Source: Corynebacterium curieae (GTDB taxonomy: Bacteria; Actinomycetota; Actinomycetes; Mycobacteriales; Mycobacteriaceae). Taken from it: a stretch of DNA of 64,000 nucleotides. The position numbers and the translations under genes were made by a program. This document shows positions 37,563-47,461 of this stretch, in pieces (the stretch's first letter is position 1; the number at the start of each line of letters is the position of its first letter). Where the stretch lies: positions 243,157-307,156 of the forward strand of contig NZ_JAKMUU010000003.1 of assembly GCF_027570035.1 (NCBI RefSeq), given 5' to 3'. Under the pieces are notes generated by a model that was not told the DNA's origin, did no database searches, and saw only the letters and a list, made by a program, of their open reading frames with translations.

Positions 37563-37597
37563 AAAATCCCAACGCCCCTTCCGGGGAGTTGGGATTT
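37563..37597. terminator. Bidirectional terminator, sortase / rplN-rplX-rplE
   Basis: AAATCCCAAC and GTTGGGATTT form a stem with T runs on both strands, between convergent genes. Confidence 0.85.
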
Positions 37598-37610
37598 CTT
37601 AGCGCTCTAT

Positions 37611-38162
37611 TTACTTGAACGGGAAGCCGAGCTCGCGCAGGAGTTTGCGGCCCTCGTCGTCGTTAGTAGCGGTGGTAACGACGGTGATGTCCATACCACG
37701 AGGGCGATCGATCTTGTCGATGTCGATCTCGTAGAACATGGACTGCTCGGACAGGCCGAAGGTGTAGTTGCCGTGGCCGTCGAACTGCTGATCAGACAGA
37801 CCGCGGAAGTCACGAATACGTGGCAGCGCGATGGTCAGCAGGCGGTCTAGGAACTCCCACATGCGGTCGCCACGCAGGGTAACGCGTGCACCGATGGGCA
37901 TGCCTTCGCGGAGCTTGAAGTTCGCGATGGACTTCTTAGCGCGACGCAGCTGCGGCTTCTGACCGGTAATAGCGGTCAGGTCCTCGAGTGCGCCGTTGAT
38001 GACCTTGGAGTCACGTGCGGCTTCGCCAACACCCATGTTGACAACAACTTTGGTGACGCCAGGGATCTGCATGACGTTGTCGTACTTGAACTCGTCATTC
38101 AGGATCTTGCGGATTTCCTCGCGGTAGCGAGTCTTCAGACGCGGGGTGTAGTTCTCGCTCAT
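37611..38162 (-). CDS. rplE: 50S ribosomal protein L5
   Basis: L5 is the 5S rRNA-binding protein that contacts P-site tRNA; it has 183 residues here. Conserved [15 protein letters not shown] and [14 protein letters not shown] segments are present. It ends the short rplN-rplX-rplE unit; rpsN and rpsH do not follow directly. Confidence 0.97.
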   Translation of the reverse strand: MSENYTPRLKTRYREEIRKILNDEFKYDNVMQIPGVTKVVVNMGVGEAARDSKVINGALEDLTAITGQKPQLRRAKKSIANFKLREGMPIGARVTLRGDRMWEFLDRLLTIALPRIRDFRGLSDQQFDGHGNYTFGLSEQSMFYEIDIDKIDRPRGMDITVVTTATNDDEGRKLLRELGFPFK

Positions 38163-38164
38163 TT

Positions 38165-38479
38165 TTAGATGTCCTTCCCGTTGCTACGCGCGATACGGAC
38201 CTTCTTGCCGTTCTCGTCGAAACGGTAGCCCACGCGGGTCGGGTTGCCTTCGGAGTCAACGATCGCAACGTTGGACACGTGGATCGGAGCTTCCTGGGTA
38301 ACGATTCCGCCGGACTCGGCGCCACGCTCGGCAGCAGAGTTTGCGACGTGCTTCTTGATGCGGTTAACGCCCTCAACGAGGACCTTGTCACGCTTTGGGT
38401 ATGCCTCGATGACCTTGCCCTTCGCGCCCTTATCTGGGCCCGAAATGACGATCACCATATCTCCCTTATGGATCTTCAT
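38165..38479 (-). CDS. rplX: 50S ribosomal protein L24
   Basis: This assembly-initiating KOW-domain protein has 104 residues and starts [21 protein letters not shown]. It lies two bases before rplE and five after rplN. Confidence 0.97.
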   Translation of the reverse strand: MKIHKGDMVIVISGPDKGAKGKVIEAYPKRDKVLVEGVNRIKKHVANSAAERGAESGGIVTQEAPIHVSNVAIVDSEGNPTRVGYRFDENGKKVRIARSNGKDI

Positions 38480-38483
38480 AAGA

Positions 38484-38852
38484 CTAGATCACCTCCGGTG
38501 CGAGAGAAACGATCTTCATGAAACGCTTGTCACGAAGTTCGCGAGCAACCGGTCCGAAGATACGGGTACCACGAGGCTCGCTATCGCCCTTGAGAACAAC
38601 TGCAGCGTTCTCGTCAAAGCGAATGTAGGAGCCGTCTGGGCGACGGGTTTCCTTCTTCGCGCGGACGATAACTGCCTTTACAATGTCGCCTTCCTTGACG
38701 TTGCCACCTGGGACAGCGTCCTTGACAGTCGCGACGATGACGTCGCCGATGCCAGCGGAGCGTCGGACAGAGCCGCCGAGAACGCGGATGCACAGCAGTT
38801 CACGTGCACCAGAGTTGTCGGCGACGCGCAGACGCGATTCTTGCTGAATCAC
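38484..38852 (-). CDS. rplN: 50S ribosomal protein L14
   Basis: From GTG 38852, preceded by AGGAGACC, this gives the standard 122 residues starting [15 protein letters not shown]. The frame upstream to 38906 is not L14-like. L14 forms bridge B8 with 16S rRNA. It begins its own transcript, separated from rpsQ by the sucrose cassette. Confidence 0.96.
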   Translation of the reverse strand: MIQQESRLRVADNSGARELLCIRVLGGSVRRSAGIGDVIVATVKDAVPGGNVKEGDIVKAVIVRAKKETRRPDGSYIRFDENAAVVLKGDSEPRGTRIFGPVARELRDKRFMKIVSLAPEVI

Positions 38853-39389
38853 TATGGGTCTCCTGACCTGGATTGATGTGCGGTAAGATTTCCGTCCTTG
38901 CCACACGCGGTCTACAAACTTGCGATGCTCAAGCCTTTACAACGGACTGTGCCGAAGGGTCTCGGACCGGCGGTTCGGAAACGCACCGCTACGGGCCGAC
39001 CAGCTTTCGCAACCTATACATTCAACCACACGCGCGCACCATTACCAAAACACTGCCTTTTGCTTGCCGACACCCCTCCGACACTAAAATATTCCCTGTA
39101 TTACCCCCGGATACCCCCGTAAAGCCCTGTTTCGAATAGGTCAATTCTCCTCGCCCGTCGCATTTAACCGCTCTATCTGGGACTTTAGGTCGCACTTTCA
39201 ATTCCTGCGGTGCAAATCTCCGGGCACGCATGTTCTAAATTTTCCCAACTTTCACACGTGCAACACATGAAAATTCCAGTTAATTCAAGTTTTTGGGGTG
39301 ACAACTGAGAACGCTGTGACTAATGTGGTTTGCGTCAAGAAAGACATCTGCTTTTTGGCGCGTACCTATATTTCCCGAAGGAGAAACAC
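38853..39389. other. Divergent gap: rplN leader and secreted-protein promoter
   Basis: These 537 bases hold the rplN leader on the minus strand and the promoter at 39298-39326 on the plus strand. The part at 39040-39250 is AT-richer, as expected for control DNA. I cannot pick a firm rplN promoter and see no gene. Confidence 0.4.
39298..39326 (+). promoter_or_regulatory. Candidate promoter of the secreted-protein gene
   Basis: GTGACA, 17 bases, TAATGT, then about 60 bases to the ATG at 39390, which has GAAGGAG before it. Confidence 0.45.
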
Positions 39390-40349
39390 ATGAAGCGTTT
39401 GCCACAGACCCTGACCGCTGCTGTTCTGACCGGCGCGCTCGCCTTTGGCGGCGCAGCTGTTGCTCAGGCACAGGTTCCGATGCCAGCCTCTATCGAAACC
39501 GATGGCATCGTCTACGATAAGCAACCTAATGGCGAATACGCCCCACGCGACCGCTTTGAGAACCCAGCGGGCTCAGATACTGCAAAGTCCCTCACCGAGC
39601 CACAGGCTCGCGCTATCTGGGAGCGCCAGCAGGCTGAGGCTGGCGAAGGCAACAACGATGCTGGCGCCACCGAAGGTGAAGCCGACACTGACGGTTCGAA
39701 TGACTCCGAGGGCGCAAACGACTCTGAAGGAAATGGTTCTGAGGGTGGAAATTCCGAGGGCTCCGAAGGCTCTCAGGAAGACGGCATCCCAGCGCCAGCT
39801 ACCATCGAGCTTGAGGATGGCACCGTTTGCTACCAGCACATCCAGGATAAGGGCGTTTACGTCGAGGATCGCAACGAGGTAAACACCGAGATCACCGACG
39901 AGACCGTCGGCAAGTGCAAGGATGCCAATGCTGGCACCACCGATCCTGAGGGTTCCTCCGAGCTGAGCGATGCTGCTAAGGCAGCCATCGGCGCTGCAAT
40001 CGCTCTGCCAATCCTGGGTGGCATTGTTCACTACTTCCTGAACAAGGACGGCAAGACCTGGGTTAAGAGCCAGGATCGCGTAAATGCTGAGCCTACCCCT
40101 GAGGAGAAGGCTGAGTCCGAGAAGATCGTTGCTGAGCACAAGGACGAGATTAACGCTCAGCTCGCAGAGCAGGGTCAGGGCAACAACGCTGAAGGTACCG
40201 CTCCAGCTGCTGGCGAGTCTGCAGACTCCGCACGTGGTATGTCCGCTGAGACCGGCTCCAACTCCGTTGCACAGGCTCTGGCTGCTCTGGCCGTAGCTGC
40301 AATGGTTGCTGCTGGCGCTTTCGTTGCACGCCGCAAGTTCTTCGCTTAA
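39390..40349 (+). CDS. Secreted surface protein with sorting-signal-like C-terminus
   Basis: The 319-residue protein has a signal peptide (MKRLPQTLTAAVLTGALAF, cleavage near AQAQ). A low-complexity Gly/Ser/Glu/Asn region follows (about 87-130; repeats of NDSEG, GSEG). Two Cys occur (TVCYQH and GKCKD, about 148 and 171). A first hydrophobic patch (AAIGAAIALPILGGIVHYFL) precedes a second acidic stretch. The tail is MSAETG, a hydrophobic helix and ARRKFF, which is the layout of a sortase substrate with an unusual motif. No known family is recognised. The next gene cluster is separated by a strong terminator. Confidence 0.75.
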   Translation: MKRLPQTLTAAVLTGALAFGGAAVAQAQVPMPASIETDGIVYDKQPNGEYAPRDRFENPAGSDTAKSLTEPQARAIWERQQAEAGEGNNDAGATEGEADTDGSNDSEGANDSEGNGSEGGNSEGSEGSQEDGIPAPATIELEDGTVCYQHIQDKGVYVEDRNEVNTEITDETVGKCKDANAGTTDPEGSSELSDAAKAAIGAAIALPILGGIVHYFLNKDGKTWVKSQDRVNAEPTPEEKAESEKIVAEHKDEINAQLAEQGQGNNAEGTAPAAGESADSARGMSAETGSNSVAQALAALAVAAMVAAGAFVARRKFFA

Positions 40350-40390
40350 GGAAGAGCTCCCCTACTGAGTAGGGTCTGAAACTGAGACTG

Positions 40391-40431
40391 GCTGTGCCGG
40401 TCGGACTTCGGTCCGGCCGGCACAGCTTTTT
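40391..40431 (+). terminator. Terminator of the secreted-protein gene
   Basis: A long stem, GCTGTGCCGGTCGGAC, with a UUCG tetraloop, pairs back to GCACAGC and is followed by TTTTT. Confidence 0.92.
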
Positions 40432-40517
40432 GTATGCCTGACTAAAACTGCGGTCACGCAGAGTCAAGGGCCCATCCGAGTTAAGGCCGATCTGATCGGG
40501 CTTAATTGAGGTAGAAA

Positions 40518-40554
40518 AGGCCGATCTGAGGAGTATTTTTCCTCAGATCGGCCT
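40518..40554 (-). terminator. Terminator of the sucrose PTS gene
   Basis: The perfect 15-base stem AGGCCGATCTGAGGA/TCCTCAGATCGGCCT is followed on the minus strand by TTTTC. A shorter imperfect copy of the same arm (AAGGCCGATCTGATCGGGCTT) lies at about 40483-40503. Confidence 0.8.
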
Positions 40555-40619
40555 GATCACTATGGACCTAATGTAATGGGCTCGCGAGCCCACCGTTGGC
40601 TTGTAAAGGATGCGGCGCA

Positions 40620-42641
40620 TTAAGACGCGGATCCGGAAGCCGGCGAGGCTGTCTGTGCAGGTACTACAGCGGGCTTGGGGTCCACGGTGAAGATATCAGT
40701 GCCGGAACCGATGAGCTCGCCCGCGCGGAACGCCTCGGTAGGGATCACCGGGCCGGTCTTCTTCGAATTGGAGACAACCACCGGGGTGGTCACAGGAAGG
40801 CCGGCGGCCTTAATGGCCTCGATATCGAATTCCGCGAGGACATCGCCCCGCTTAACCTCATCGCCCTTGTTCACATGGGAGGTGAAGTGCTCGCCCTTGA
40901 GGTTTACCGTATCGAAACCGATATGCATGAGGATATCGATATTGCCCACCACTGGGTCCTTGGTGCGGATGGCGTAGGCGTGGTGGGAGGGGAACGTGAC
41001 GGTGATTGTGCCGTCGGCAGGCGCGAGCAGCTTGCCTACGGTCGGCTCAATCGCTACGCCTTGGCCCAGCTTACCGCCGGCAAACATGGGGTCGCTGACC
41101 TGAGAAAGAGGAACGGCGGTACCTTCCAGTGGGGAGAAGATGGTGCAGGCATCGTCGGCAGCCACCGCCGCTGGGGTGGCAGCGGCGGCCTGAGCTTCGG
41201 CCGCCGGAGGGTTGACCTCATCCGGGTCGATGGAGCCATTCTTGCGGATGAGCACGCGGCCGTAGAGGTACGCGCCCACAAAGGCAACCACGAAGGAAAT
41301 GACGCCGCACAACAGGAAGGTAGGGACAAAGCGGGGGACGGAGACGAAGCCGATGAAGCCGGCGGCACCGAGGGCATCGGCAAGCACACCAAAGATGGCG
41401 ATGAAGGCGGAAGAAACGGCGGAAGCGGCCATGCCAATATAGAACGGCCAGCGCAGGCGGAGGTTCACGCCGAAGATTGCGGGCTCAGTAATGCCAAAGA
41501 GGGCGGAAACACCCGAAGCACCGGCCAAGCCCTTGAGCTTTTCGGAGCGGGCCAGAAAGTACACGGCGAGTGCGACGCCGCCCTGGGCAATATTGGCCAT
41601 AGAGGCAATCGGGAAGATGAAGGAGCCGCCCTCATTCCACAGCATCGTCTCAATCGGCGGGAACGATTGGTGCAGGCCGGTAATCACGATCGGCGAGTAA
41701 ACGAGGCCGAAGAGGAAACCTGCGACCGGACCGGCAAAGTCATAGAGGTTGGCCAAGCCCATACCGAGCCATTCACCGACGGTGCGCAGGATAGGGCCTA
41801 GACCCATAAAGGTAAGGAAACCGGTAATGAGCAGCGTGAGCAGCGGGGTGAGCATGAAATCCACCGTGCCCTTGAGGTGCTTGTGCAGGAATGTCTCCAG
41901 GGTGGCGAGGATCCACGAAATCACCAAAATGGGCAGGATGGAGCCTTGGTAGCCGGCCTGGGCAACGTCGAAGCCAAAGACATTTCAGTAGGACATCTCG
42001 CCGTTGTCGATGGCTTCGGCAACGTTGTAGCCGCTGACCAAATCGGGCATGACCATCGCCATGGCCATGCCGGCGCCGAGGAACTCATTACCGCCAAAGC
42101 GCTTTGTCGCGGTAAAGCCGACGAGGATGGGCAGGAAGGCAAAGGGCGCAGAGGCAAGCAGATTAACCAGGCCAGCAAAGCCTTCCCAGGCGGGGAACAT
42201 CTCGATGACGGATTGGTCGCCGAAAAGGCCCTCGGCCGTCAAGACGTTATTGAGCGCCATGAGCAAACCGCCACCCAGCAAGATGGGGATGAGCGGCACA
42301 AAGATATCCGCCAAGACTTTAACCGCACGGCTAAACCAGTTGCCGGATTCAGCGGCGATGTCTTTCAGGCGGTCGGTGGATACGGCCACGTCCTTGGAAA
42401 TGAGGTTGGTCATTTCCTGGAAGACGATATTGACGTCGCCGGGGCCGACGATGACCTGGAACATGCCGCCGGCCTCAAAGGTGCCCTTGAGATCGGGATC
42501 ATTATCCAGCGCGGCGGTATCCACCTTGTCCGAGTCTTGCAGCACCATGCGCAGGCGCGTAGCGCAGTGCGCGAGTGCGATGATGTTGTCTTCGCCGCCC
42601 AGAGCCTTTAGCGTGCGGACGGCTACTTCCTTGTGGTCCAT
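40620..42641 (-). pseudogene. ptsS: Sucrose-type PTS permease EIIBCA with internal TGA
   Basis: The whole frame encodes 673 codons, the size of C. glutamicum PtsS, which imports and phosphorylates sucrose. The EIIB Cys26 (LAHCATRLRM) is followed by about ten membrane helices of EIIC and a C-terminal EIIA with the His in ILMHIGFD. At codon 219 (41987-41985) a TGA replaces what should be Trp: MSY-stop-NVFGFDVAQAGYQG stays in frame. A single TGG to TGA change explains it. The two parts, 218 and about 435 residues, are otherwise intact. It adjoins scrB in a sucrose cassette. Confidence 0.88.
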
Positions 42642-42774
42642 AGAAGAGCCCTTCAGTGTAACGGATCACATCCAAATACCGGACGTGACTGCTTATTTCC
42701 ATTACAGCTGGGATTCGGACCTAAGTCCACACATTCGGGCGGAGTGTTGGCAACTTCACCGGTTCCGGGTACAC

Positions 42775-43983
42775 CTAGCCGCGCGGCTCCCACCCCTGCC
42801 AGGGGGACTCGCCGAAAACGGCGAAAGAGGCGGCAATGCGACCGCCTCCGGCGTAGACCTCAACGGCGCAGCCATCGGCAATCAAGCGCATTTCACCATC
42901 CGGGCAGTCGATGGGATCGCCGCCGTTAAAGGAAATGGTCCCGTCGCGTTGGGTGACGCGGAAGGCTTCGTCCCCGGCGGCGTCGATAAGAGAAAAGGAG
43001 CCTTCACCCTTGATATCGATGGTGGAGCCAAAACCCTCGCGCCCGTGGGTCTCCGGCAAAGCGGACCACAGCGGCTCCTGGTGCAGGTAGTTATCTTCCA
43101 ACCAAATGCGGCGCGGCAGGGTCAAAGTGTGGACCCAGCCTTGTGTCGGGGTGTCATCCTGGGCGGGCATGCCCATCCATCCTAGCAAGATGCCATCCTC
43201 GGTGGCCTGCGGCGCGTAGAACTGAGTGCCATGGTCCAAGAGGGTAAAGCCGCGCTCGATATGGAAGTCTAGGCCATCCAGCGTGCCCACGATATAGCCG
43301 CAGCGGTCCGTTTCTGCCTGTGGGCAGAAGATAAACACCTGCTTGTCCCCTAGCGTGAGGAGGTTGGGGCACTCCCACATATATCCCTCCGGCAGCTGCG
43401 AAGGATCGTCGAAGGAAATCTCGCCCTGAAATTCCCACTGCGCTAGGTCTTGGGAGCGATACATCACGATGGTGCCGCGTTCGTCTTCGGTTTGGGCGCC
43501 GATGACCATCCGCCAGCCCTCGCCGTCGCGCGTGATCTGTGGGTCGCGGAAGTGCCCCGTATAACCCGCCGGCGAGTCCGGAATGAGGGGATTATTCTCA
43601 TCGCGGAGATAAATGCCACCCTCTGGGCCCGAAGGATCTATGGCGCGCACGCGGTTTTGCGAGGGAATGCGGCGGCCGTCCTCCTTCAGGTTGCCCGTAT
43701 AGAACAGCCAGACGTCGGTTCCATCCACCACCGCGCCGCCCGAGTAGCAGCCGTCCTTGTCATAGGGCAGATCTGGGTACAAAGCATCCGGGTGATGCTG
43801 CCATGGTGTGGACACGGAGACACTCGTGGTCGCATGCCCCCAGCCGGTGCGCTTGGGCTGTAGCGGAAAGGCCGGATCATGCTGGTAGTACAGATGGAGG
43901 GTATCGCCATCCACAAAGACGCCATTGGGATCATTGAGGCGGCCCTGCGGCGGGGCGAGGTGAAAATTGGGACGGTAGTTCAT
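42775..43983 (-). CDS. scrB: Sucrose-6-phosphate hydrolase (GH32)
   Basis: The enzyme splits sucrose-6-phosphate into glucose-6-phosphate and fructose. The 402-residue GH32 five-bladed propeller has the nucleophile Asp18 in NDPNG, RDP at 146-148 and the acid/base Glu204 in WECPN. There is no signal peptide, fitting a cytosolic enzyme fed by the PTS. It lies upstream of ptsS on the same strand and is divergent from the fructokinase gene with only 20 bases between. Confidence 0.94.
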   Translation of the reverse strand: MNYRPNFHLAPPQGRLNDPNGVFVDGDTLHLYYQHDPAFPLQPKRTGWGHATTSVSVSTPWQHHPDALYPDLPYDKDGCYSGGAVVDGTDVWLFYTGNLKEDGRRIPSQNRVRAIDPSGPEGGIYLRDENNPLIPDSPAGYTGHFRDPQITRDGEGWRMVIGAQTEDERGTIVMYRSQDLAQWEFQGEISFDDPSQLPEGYMWECPNLLTLGDKQVFIFCPQAETDRCGYIVGTLDGLDFHIERGFTLLDHGTQFYAPQATEDGILLGWMGMPAQDDTPTQGWVHTLTLPRRIWLEDNYLHQEPLWSALPETHGREGFGSTIDIKGEGSFSLIDAAGDEAFRVTQRDGTISFNGGDPIDCPDGEMRLIADGCAVEVYAGGGRIAASFAVFGESPWQGWEPRG

Positions 43984-44000
43984 ATCACCGATACTATGAA
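43979..44000. repeat. Inverted repeat in the scrB/fructokinase gap
   Basis: TTCATA and TATGAA, perfect inverted arms ten bases apart, span the 20-base divergent gap. A TACTAT that could serve as the fructokinase -10 lies between the start codons. This is a candidate operator for both genes. Confidence 0.4.
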
Positions 44001-44003
44001 AAT

Positions 44004-44888
44004 ATGACTATTCATGTGTGCGGCGAAGGCCTGGTGGACCTAGTTCCCGTGGCCCCAGGCAGCTTGAACGACCACACGCCGGCGCTGGGCGGCGGGCCAT
44101 TTAACGTGGCCATCACAGCTGCGCGGCTCGGAGCGGACGTAGAATTCCAATCCCGCATTTCCACCGATGGTTTTGGGCAGGAGCTCGTCGCCCGCCTCTC
44201 GGCCGAGGGGGTCACCACCACTCACCTACAGCGCGGCGATGAGCCCACCACTTTGGCCGTGACAACCATCCATGAGGATGGCTCGGCCTCCTATAACTTT
44301 TATATTGAGGGCACCGCCGATCGCCTGGTTGAGCCACAGCTGGTGCCGGCCGATATCGCATGCTTCGGCACGGTCTCCCTCGCCCTCGAGCCTGGTGCCT
44401 CCCGCTACGCGCAACTGCTGGAGGATTTTGCCGCCCAAGGCACGTTGGTCGCCCTGGACCCGAATATCCGGCCGTTCTACGCCACCCCAGAGCACCGCGC
44501 GTTCCTGGCGGACCTGCTCCCCCACGTCACCTTGCTTAAGCTTTCTGACGAAGAGGTGGATTTCCTCGGCCCCGACCTCATCTCCCAGGTACCAGTTGTA
44601 ATTGTCACCCGCGGCGGGGAGGGACTTAGCGTGCAGACCGGTGAGACCTCGCTAAACGTGCCGGCCGCACAGGTCCCCGTTACCGATACCATCGGCGCCG
44701 GCGATACCATCATGGCCGCATTGCTGACCCAAATTGACGAGCGCGGCCTCGACGCCTCTGCCCTCGCCCAACTGGGCGCTGCAGAGTGGAAGGAACTGCT
44801 TTCCTTCGCCGCGGCCGCTGCAGGAATCACCGTTTCCCGGAAGGGCGCTAACCCACCGCGGCGCGAGGAAGTAGAGTCATCGCTATGA
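44004..44888 (+). CDS. scrK: Fructokinase (PfkB family)
   Basis: The enzyme phosphorylates the fructose released by ScrB. The 294-residue ribokinase-fold protein has the GGGPFNVAITAARLG substrate motif at about 30-44 and the ATP/anion-hole signature DTIGAGDTIMAAL (about 229-241) with the catalytic Asp. The very short distance to the divergent scrB suggests a leaderless or nearly leaderless transcript. Another PfkB sugar kinase activity cannot be excluded, but the context favours fructose. Confidence 0.87.
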   Translation: MTIHVCGEGLVDLVPVAPGSLNDHTPALGGGPFNVAITAARLGADVEFQSRISTDGFGQELVARLSAEGVTTTHLQRGDEPTTLAVTTIHEDGSASYNFYIEGTADRLVEPQLVPADIACFGTVSLALEPGASRYAQLLEDFAAQGTLVALDPNIRPFYATPEHRAFLADLLPHVTLLKLSDEEVDFLGPDLISQVPVVIVTRGGEGLSVQTGETSLNVPAAQVPVTDTIGAGDTIMAALLTQIDERGLDASALAQLGAAEWKELLSFAAAAAGITVSRKGANPPRREEVESSL

Positions 44889-45277
44889 CCTACATCAAGC
44901 GCACCCTGTGGCTGCACGCCGCGCTCTTTCTCCTCGCGTTTCTCGCCTTCATCCTGCCGGTAGTCTTTGGTACCGCCGCCCTACTCCCCGTCTGGTTGAC
45001 CGGCGGGCTGAGTTTGGGGCTTGCGGCTTGCGTGCTTGTCGACGCCGCCTATAAATTCTTCGCCCCCACTTCCCCACGCAGCCTCCGTCTGCTCTCTGGC
45101 CTGGCTGGCCTCGTGCTGCTTATCGGCTGGGGAATTTGGGTCTATATCTACGGCAATATGGCGGCCGTTGGCACGGGTACCTATCGAATTGGCACCTTTT
45201 TGCTTGGCGTGGGCAGCGTGCTCAATATTTTCGTGGTGGCGATTGCTGTCCTAGACCAGAAGGCCAGCCGCACCTAG
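44885..45277 (+). CDS. Small four-helix membrane protein, unknown
   Basis: The 130 residues hold four predicted membrane helices (about 8-28, 33-52, 67-88, 100-122) with a short charged tail (DQKASRT). It starts within the fructokinase stop (ATGA), so it is co-translated. No family is recognised. Its place in the sucrose cassette is the only clue to its role. Confidence 0.75.
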   Translation: MTYIKRTLWLHAALFLLAFLAFILPVVFGTAALLPVWLTGGLSLGLAACVLVDAAYKFFAPTSPRSLRLLSGLAGLVLLIGWGIWVYIYGNMAAVGTGTYRIGTFLLGVGSVLNIFVVAIAVLDQKASRT

Positions 45278-45334
45278 GCCTTCGCGCAATCGCCGCAGCG
45301 CGCCTGCGCCTCGCGCACCGTTTCACATCTACGC

Positions 45335-45378
45335 CAAAGCCCCCGCTCCGAACTCCTGGTTCAGTGGCGGGGGCTTTG
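45335..45378. terminator. Bidirectional terminator, sucrose cassette / S10 operon
   Basis: AAAGCCCCCGC at 45336-45346 pairs with GCGGGGGCTTT at 45367-45377 between convergent transcripts, with short T runs on either side. Confidence 0.8.
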
Positions 45379-45391
45379 TGGTGGCTAGTTT

Positions 45392-45700
45392 TTACTTAGC
45401 CTTCTCGATGATCTCAACGAGACGGAAGTGCTTGTCCTTGGACAGCGGGCGGGTCTCGGCGATGCGTACGAGATCGCCGATGCCTGCGGTTTCTTCCTCA
45501 TCATGCACCTTAACCTTCTTGTTAGAGCGCATGATCTTGCCGTACAGGGCGTGCTGCTTGCGGTCTTCCAGCTCGACAACGATGGTCTTGGTCATCTTGT
45601 CGGATACTACGTAGCCGGTGCGAACCTTAGGAGCGCCCTTGACCTTCTCCTTCTTTGGAGTAGGTGCCTTCTTGGAATCAGTCACGTTAGCCTCACTCAT
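45392..45700 (-). CDS. rpsQ: 30S ribosomal protein S17
   Basis: This 16S-binding OB-fold protein has 102 residues with a Lys-rich N-terminal extension of about 25 residues before [18 protein letters not shown]. It is the last gene of the S10 operon here, three bases after rpmC. Confidence 0.97.
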   Translation of the reverse strand: MSEANVTDSKKAPTPKKEKVKGAPKVRTGYVVSDKMTKTIVVELEDRKQHALYGKIMRSNKKVKVHDEEETAGIGDLVRIAETRPLSKDKHFRLVEIIEKAK

Positions 45701-45702
45701 GA

Positions 45703-45933
45703 TTAAGCCTCAGCTCCCGGAGCAACGGACAGGCCCAGCTCGCGCTCGCGCAGAACGGTGTAGATGCGGGCAATGTCGCGCTTAACCGTGCCGATGCGGC
45801 GGTTGTTGGTCAGCTGGCCGGTGGCCTTCTGGAAACGAAGGTTGAACAGTTCTTCCTTCGCCTCCTTCAGGCGGGACTGCAGCTCAGCGTTGTCGAGCTC
45901 ACGGAACTCGTGGGCGGGGGTACCGGTTGCCAT
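45703..45933 (-). CDS. rpmC: 50S ribosomal protein L29
   Basis: From ATG 45933, which overlaps the rplP stop as TAATG, the product has 76 residues. It is a two-helix protein near the exit tunnel with the conserved [13 protein letters not shown] segment. The frame above 45933 belongs to rplP sequence. Confidence 0.95.
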   Translation of the reverse strand: MATGTPAHEFRELDNAELQSRLKEAKEELFNLRFQKATGQLTNNRRIGTVKRDIARIYTVLRERELGLSVAPGAEA

Positions 45934-46349
45934 TAGAACTGGTCCTCCTTCTTGATGATACGGACCTTGCAAGGAAGCTTCTGGCCAGCGCGGCGCAGAG
46001 CCTCAATTGCAACGGCATCGTTTGGATAGCTCATCTCGAAAAGTACGCGGCCCGGCTTAACGTTAGCCACCCACTTCTCAACCGGGCCCTTACCGGAACC
46101 CATACGAACGCCGAGCGGCTTCTGGGTCAACGGACGGTCCGGGAAGATGTTGATCCACACCTTGCCACCACGCTTGACGTGGCGGTTGATGGCAATACGT
46201 GCGGCCTCAATCTGACGGTTGGTGATGTACGCCGGCTCGAGAGCCTGGATAGCGTAATCGCCGAAGTTGATGCGGTTACCGCCCTTGGACACGCCGCGAC
46301 GGTTCGGGCGGTGCTGACGGCGGTACTTAACACGCTTAGGAATCAGCAT
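45933..46349 (-). CDS. rplP: 50S ribosomal protein L16
   Basis: L16 shapes the tRNA-binding surface of the 50S. The 138 residues start [33 protein letters not shown] is intact. Confidence 0.97.
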   Translation of the reverse strand: MLIPKRVKYRRQHRPNRRGVSKGGNRINFGDYAIQALEPAYITNRQIEAARIAINRHVKRGGKVWINIFPDRPLTQKPLGVRMGSGKGPVEKWVANVKPGRVLFEMSYPNDAVAIEALRRAGQKLPCKVRIIKKEDQF

Positions 46350-46352
46350 GGA

Positions 46353-47096
46353 TTAGCCCTCCTGCTTCTGCTGTGCACGCTGGCGGCGCTGGCCACCGCG
46401 GCGGGAGCGACCATTGCGGTCACGGCCACGGCCCTGTGCCGGAGCGTTCAGTTCGGACTCGCGTACGCCACCGACGACGTCACCCTTGTAGATCCACACC
46501 TTGATGCCAATGCGGCCGAAGGTGGTGTGGGCCTCTGCGGTGCCGTAATCGATTTCGGCGCGAAGAGTGTGCAGCGGAACGCGACCCTCGTGGTAGCGCT
46601 CAACGCGGGACATTTCTGCACCACCCAGGCGGCCGGACAGCAGGATCTTGATGCCCTTAACCTGTGGCTGGCGCATAGCGGACTGGATAGCCTTGCGCAT
46701 TGCACGACGGAATGCGACACGGTTAACCAGCTGCTCCGCGATGGAGTGAGCAACCAGAGTTGCGTTTGCGTCTACCTGCTTGACCTCGAGAATGTTGAGG
46801 GCAACCATCTTGCCGGTGAGCTTTTCCAGCTCGCGGCGGATGCGGTCAGCCTCAGCACCGCGGCGGCCAATCACGATGCCCGGGCGGGCGGTGTGAATGT
46901 CCACGCGGACGCGGTCGCGGGTGCGCTCGATAACGACGTCGGCAATACCGGCGCGCTCGAGGCCCTTGTTGAGGTAGTTACGAATCTTGATGTCTTCGGC
47001 TACGTAGTTCGCGTAGTCCTTATCCGCGAACCAGTGGGTCTTCCAGTCGGAAGTGATGCCCAAACGTAGGCCGTGAGGATGGATCTTCTGGCCCAT
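46353..47096 (-). CDS. rpsC: 30S ribosomal protein S3
   Basis: S3 lines the mRNA entry tunnel. The 247 residues hold a KH domain ([19 protein letters not shown] near 77-95) and an Arg/Gly/Gln-rich C-terminus (about 212-247). The start codon overlaps the rplV stop by one base. Confidence 0.97.
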   Translation of the reverse strand: MGQKIHPHGLRLGITSDWKTHWFADKDYANYVAEDIKIRNYLNKGLERAGIADVVIERTRDRVRVDIHTARPGIVIGRRGAEADRIRRELEKLTGKMVALNILEVKQVDANATLVAHSIAEQLVNRVAFRRAMRKAIQSAMRQPQVKGIKILLSGRLGGAEMSRVERYHEGRVPLHTLRAEIDYGTAEAHTTFGRIGIKVWIYKGDVVGGVRESELNAPAQGRGRDRNGRSRRGGQRRQRAQQKQEG

Positions 47097-47458
47097 TACT
47101 TGGCCCCTTCCTGCTGGCTTTCGACAACCACGGTGATGTGGCTGGTGCGCTTACGAATCATGAATGCACGACCCTGTGCACGCGGTTGGAAACGACGCAT
47201 GGTCGGGCCCTCGTTGGCATAAGCCTCGGAGATGACCAGGGTGCGTGGGTCGAGGCCGAAGTTGTTCTCAGCGTTAGCGGCTGCAGAAGCAACGACCTTG
47301 GCAACTGGCTTGGAAGCACCCTGCGGTGCGTACTTCAGGATAGCCAGGGCTTCGCTTACGGACTTGCCGCGGACCAGATCGAGCACGCGACGTGCCTTCA
47401 TCGGGGTGACGCGGACGTAGCGGGCCGTGGCGGATGCGGAGGTGATGGTCTCACTCAT
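47096..47458 (-). CDS. rplV: 50S ribosomal protein L22
   Basis: L22 reaches into the nascent-chain tunnel with its beta-hairpin (about 80-105), where macrolide-resistance changes occur in other bacteria. It has 120 residues with [14 protein letters not shown] and [21 protein letters not shown] intact. Confidence 0.97.
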   Translation of the reverse strand: MSETITSASATARYVRVTPMKARRVLDLVRGKSVSEALAILKYAPQGASKPVAKVVASAAANAENNFGLDPRTLVISEAYANEGPTMRRFQPRAQGRAFMIRKRTSHITVVVESQQEGAK

Positions 47459-47461
47459 CGC

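Noticed and set aside
41985..41987. TGA in the PTS gene as a selenocysteine codon
   Set aside because: Homologues have Trp at this position and no selenocysteine insertion structure is apparent nearby; a nonsense change is simpler.
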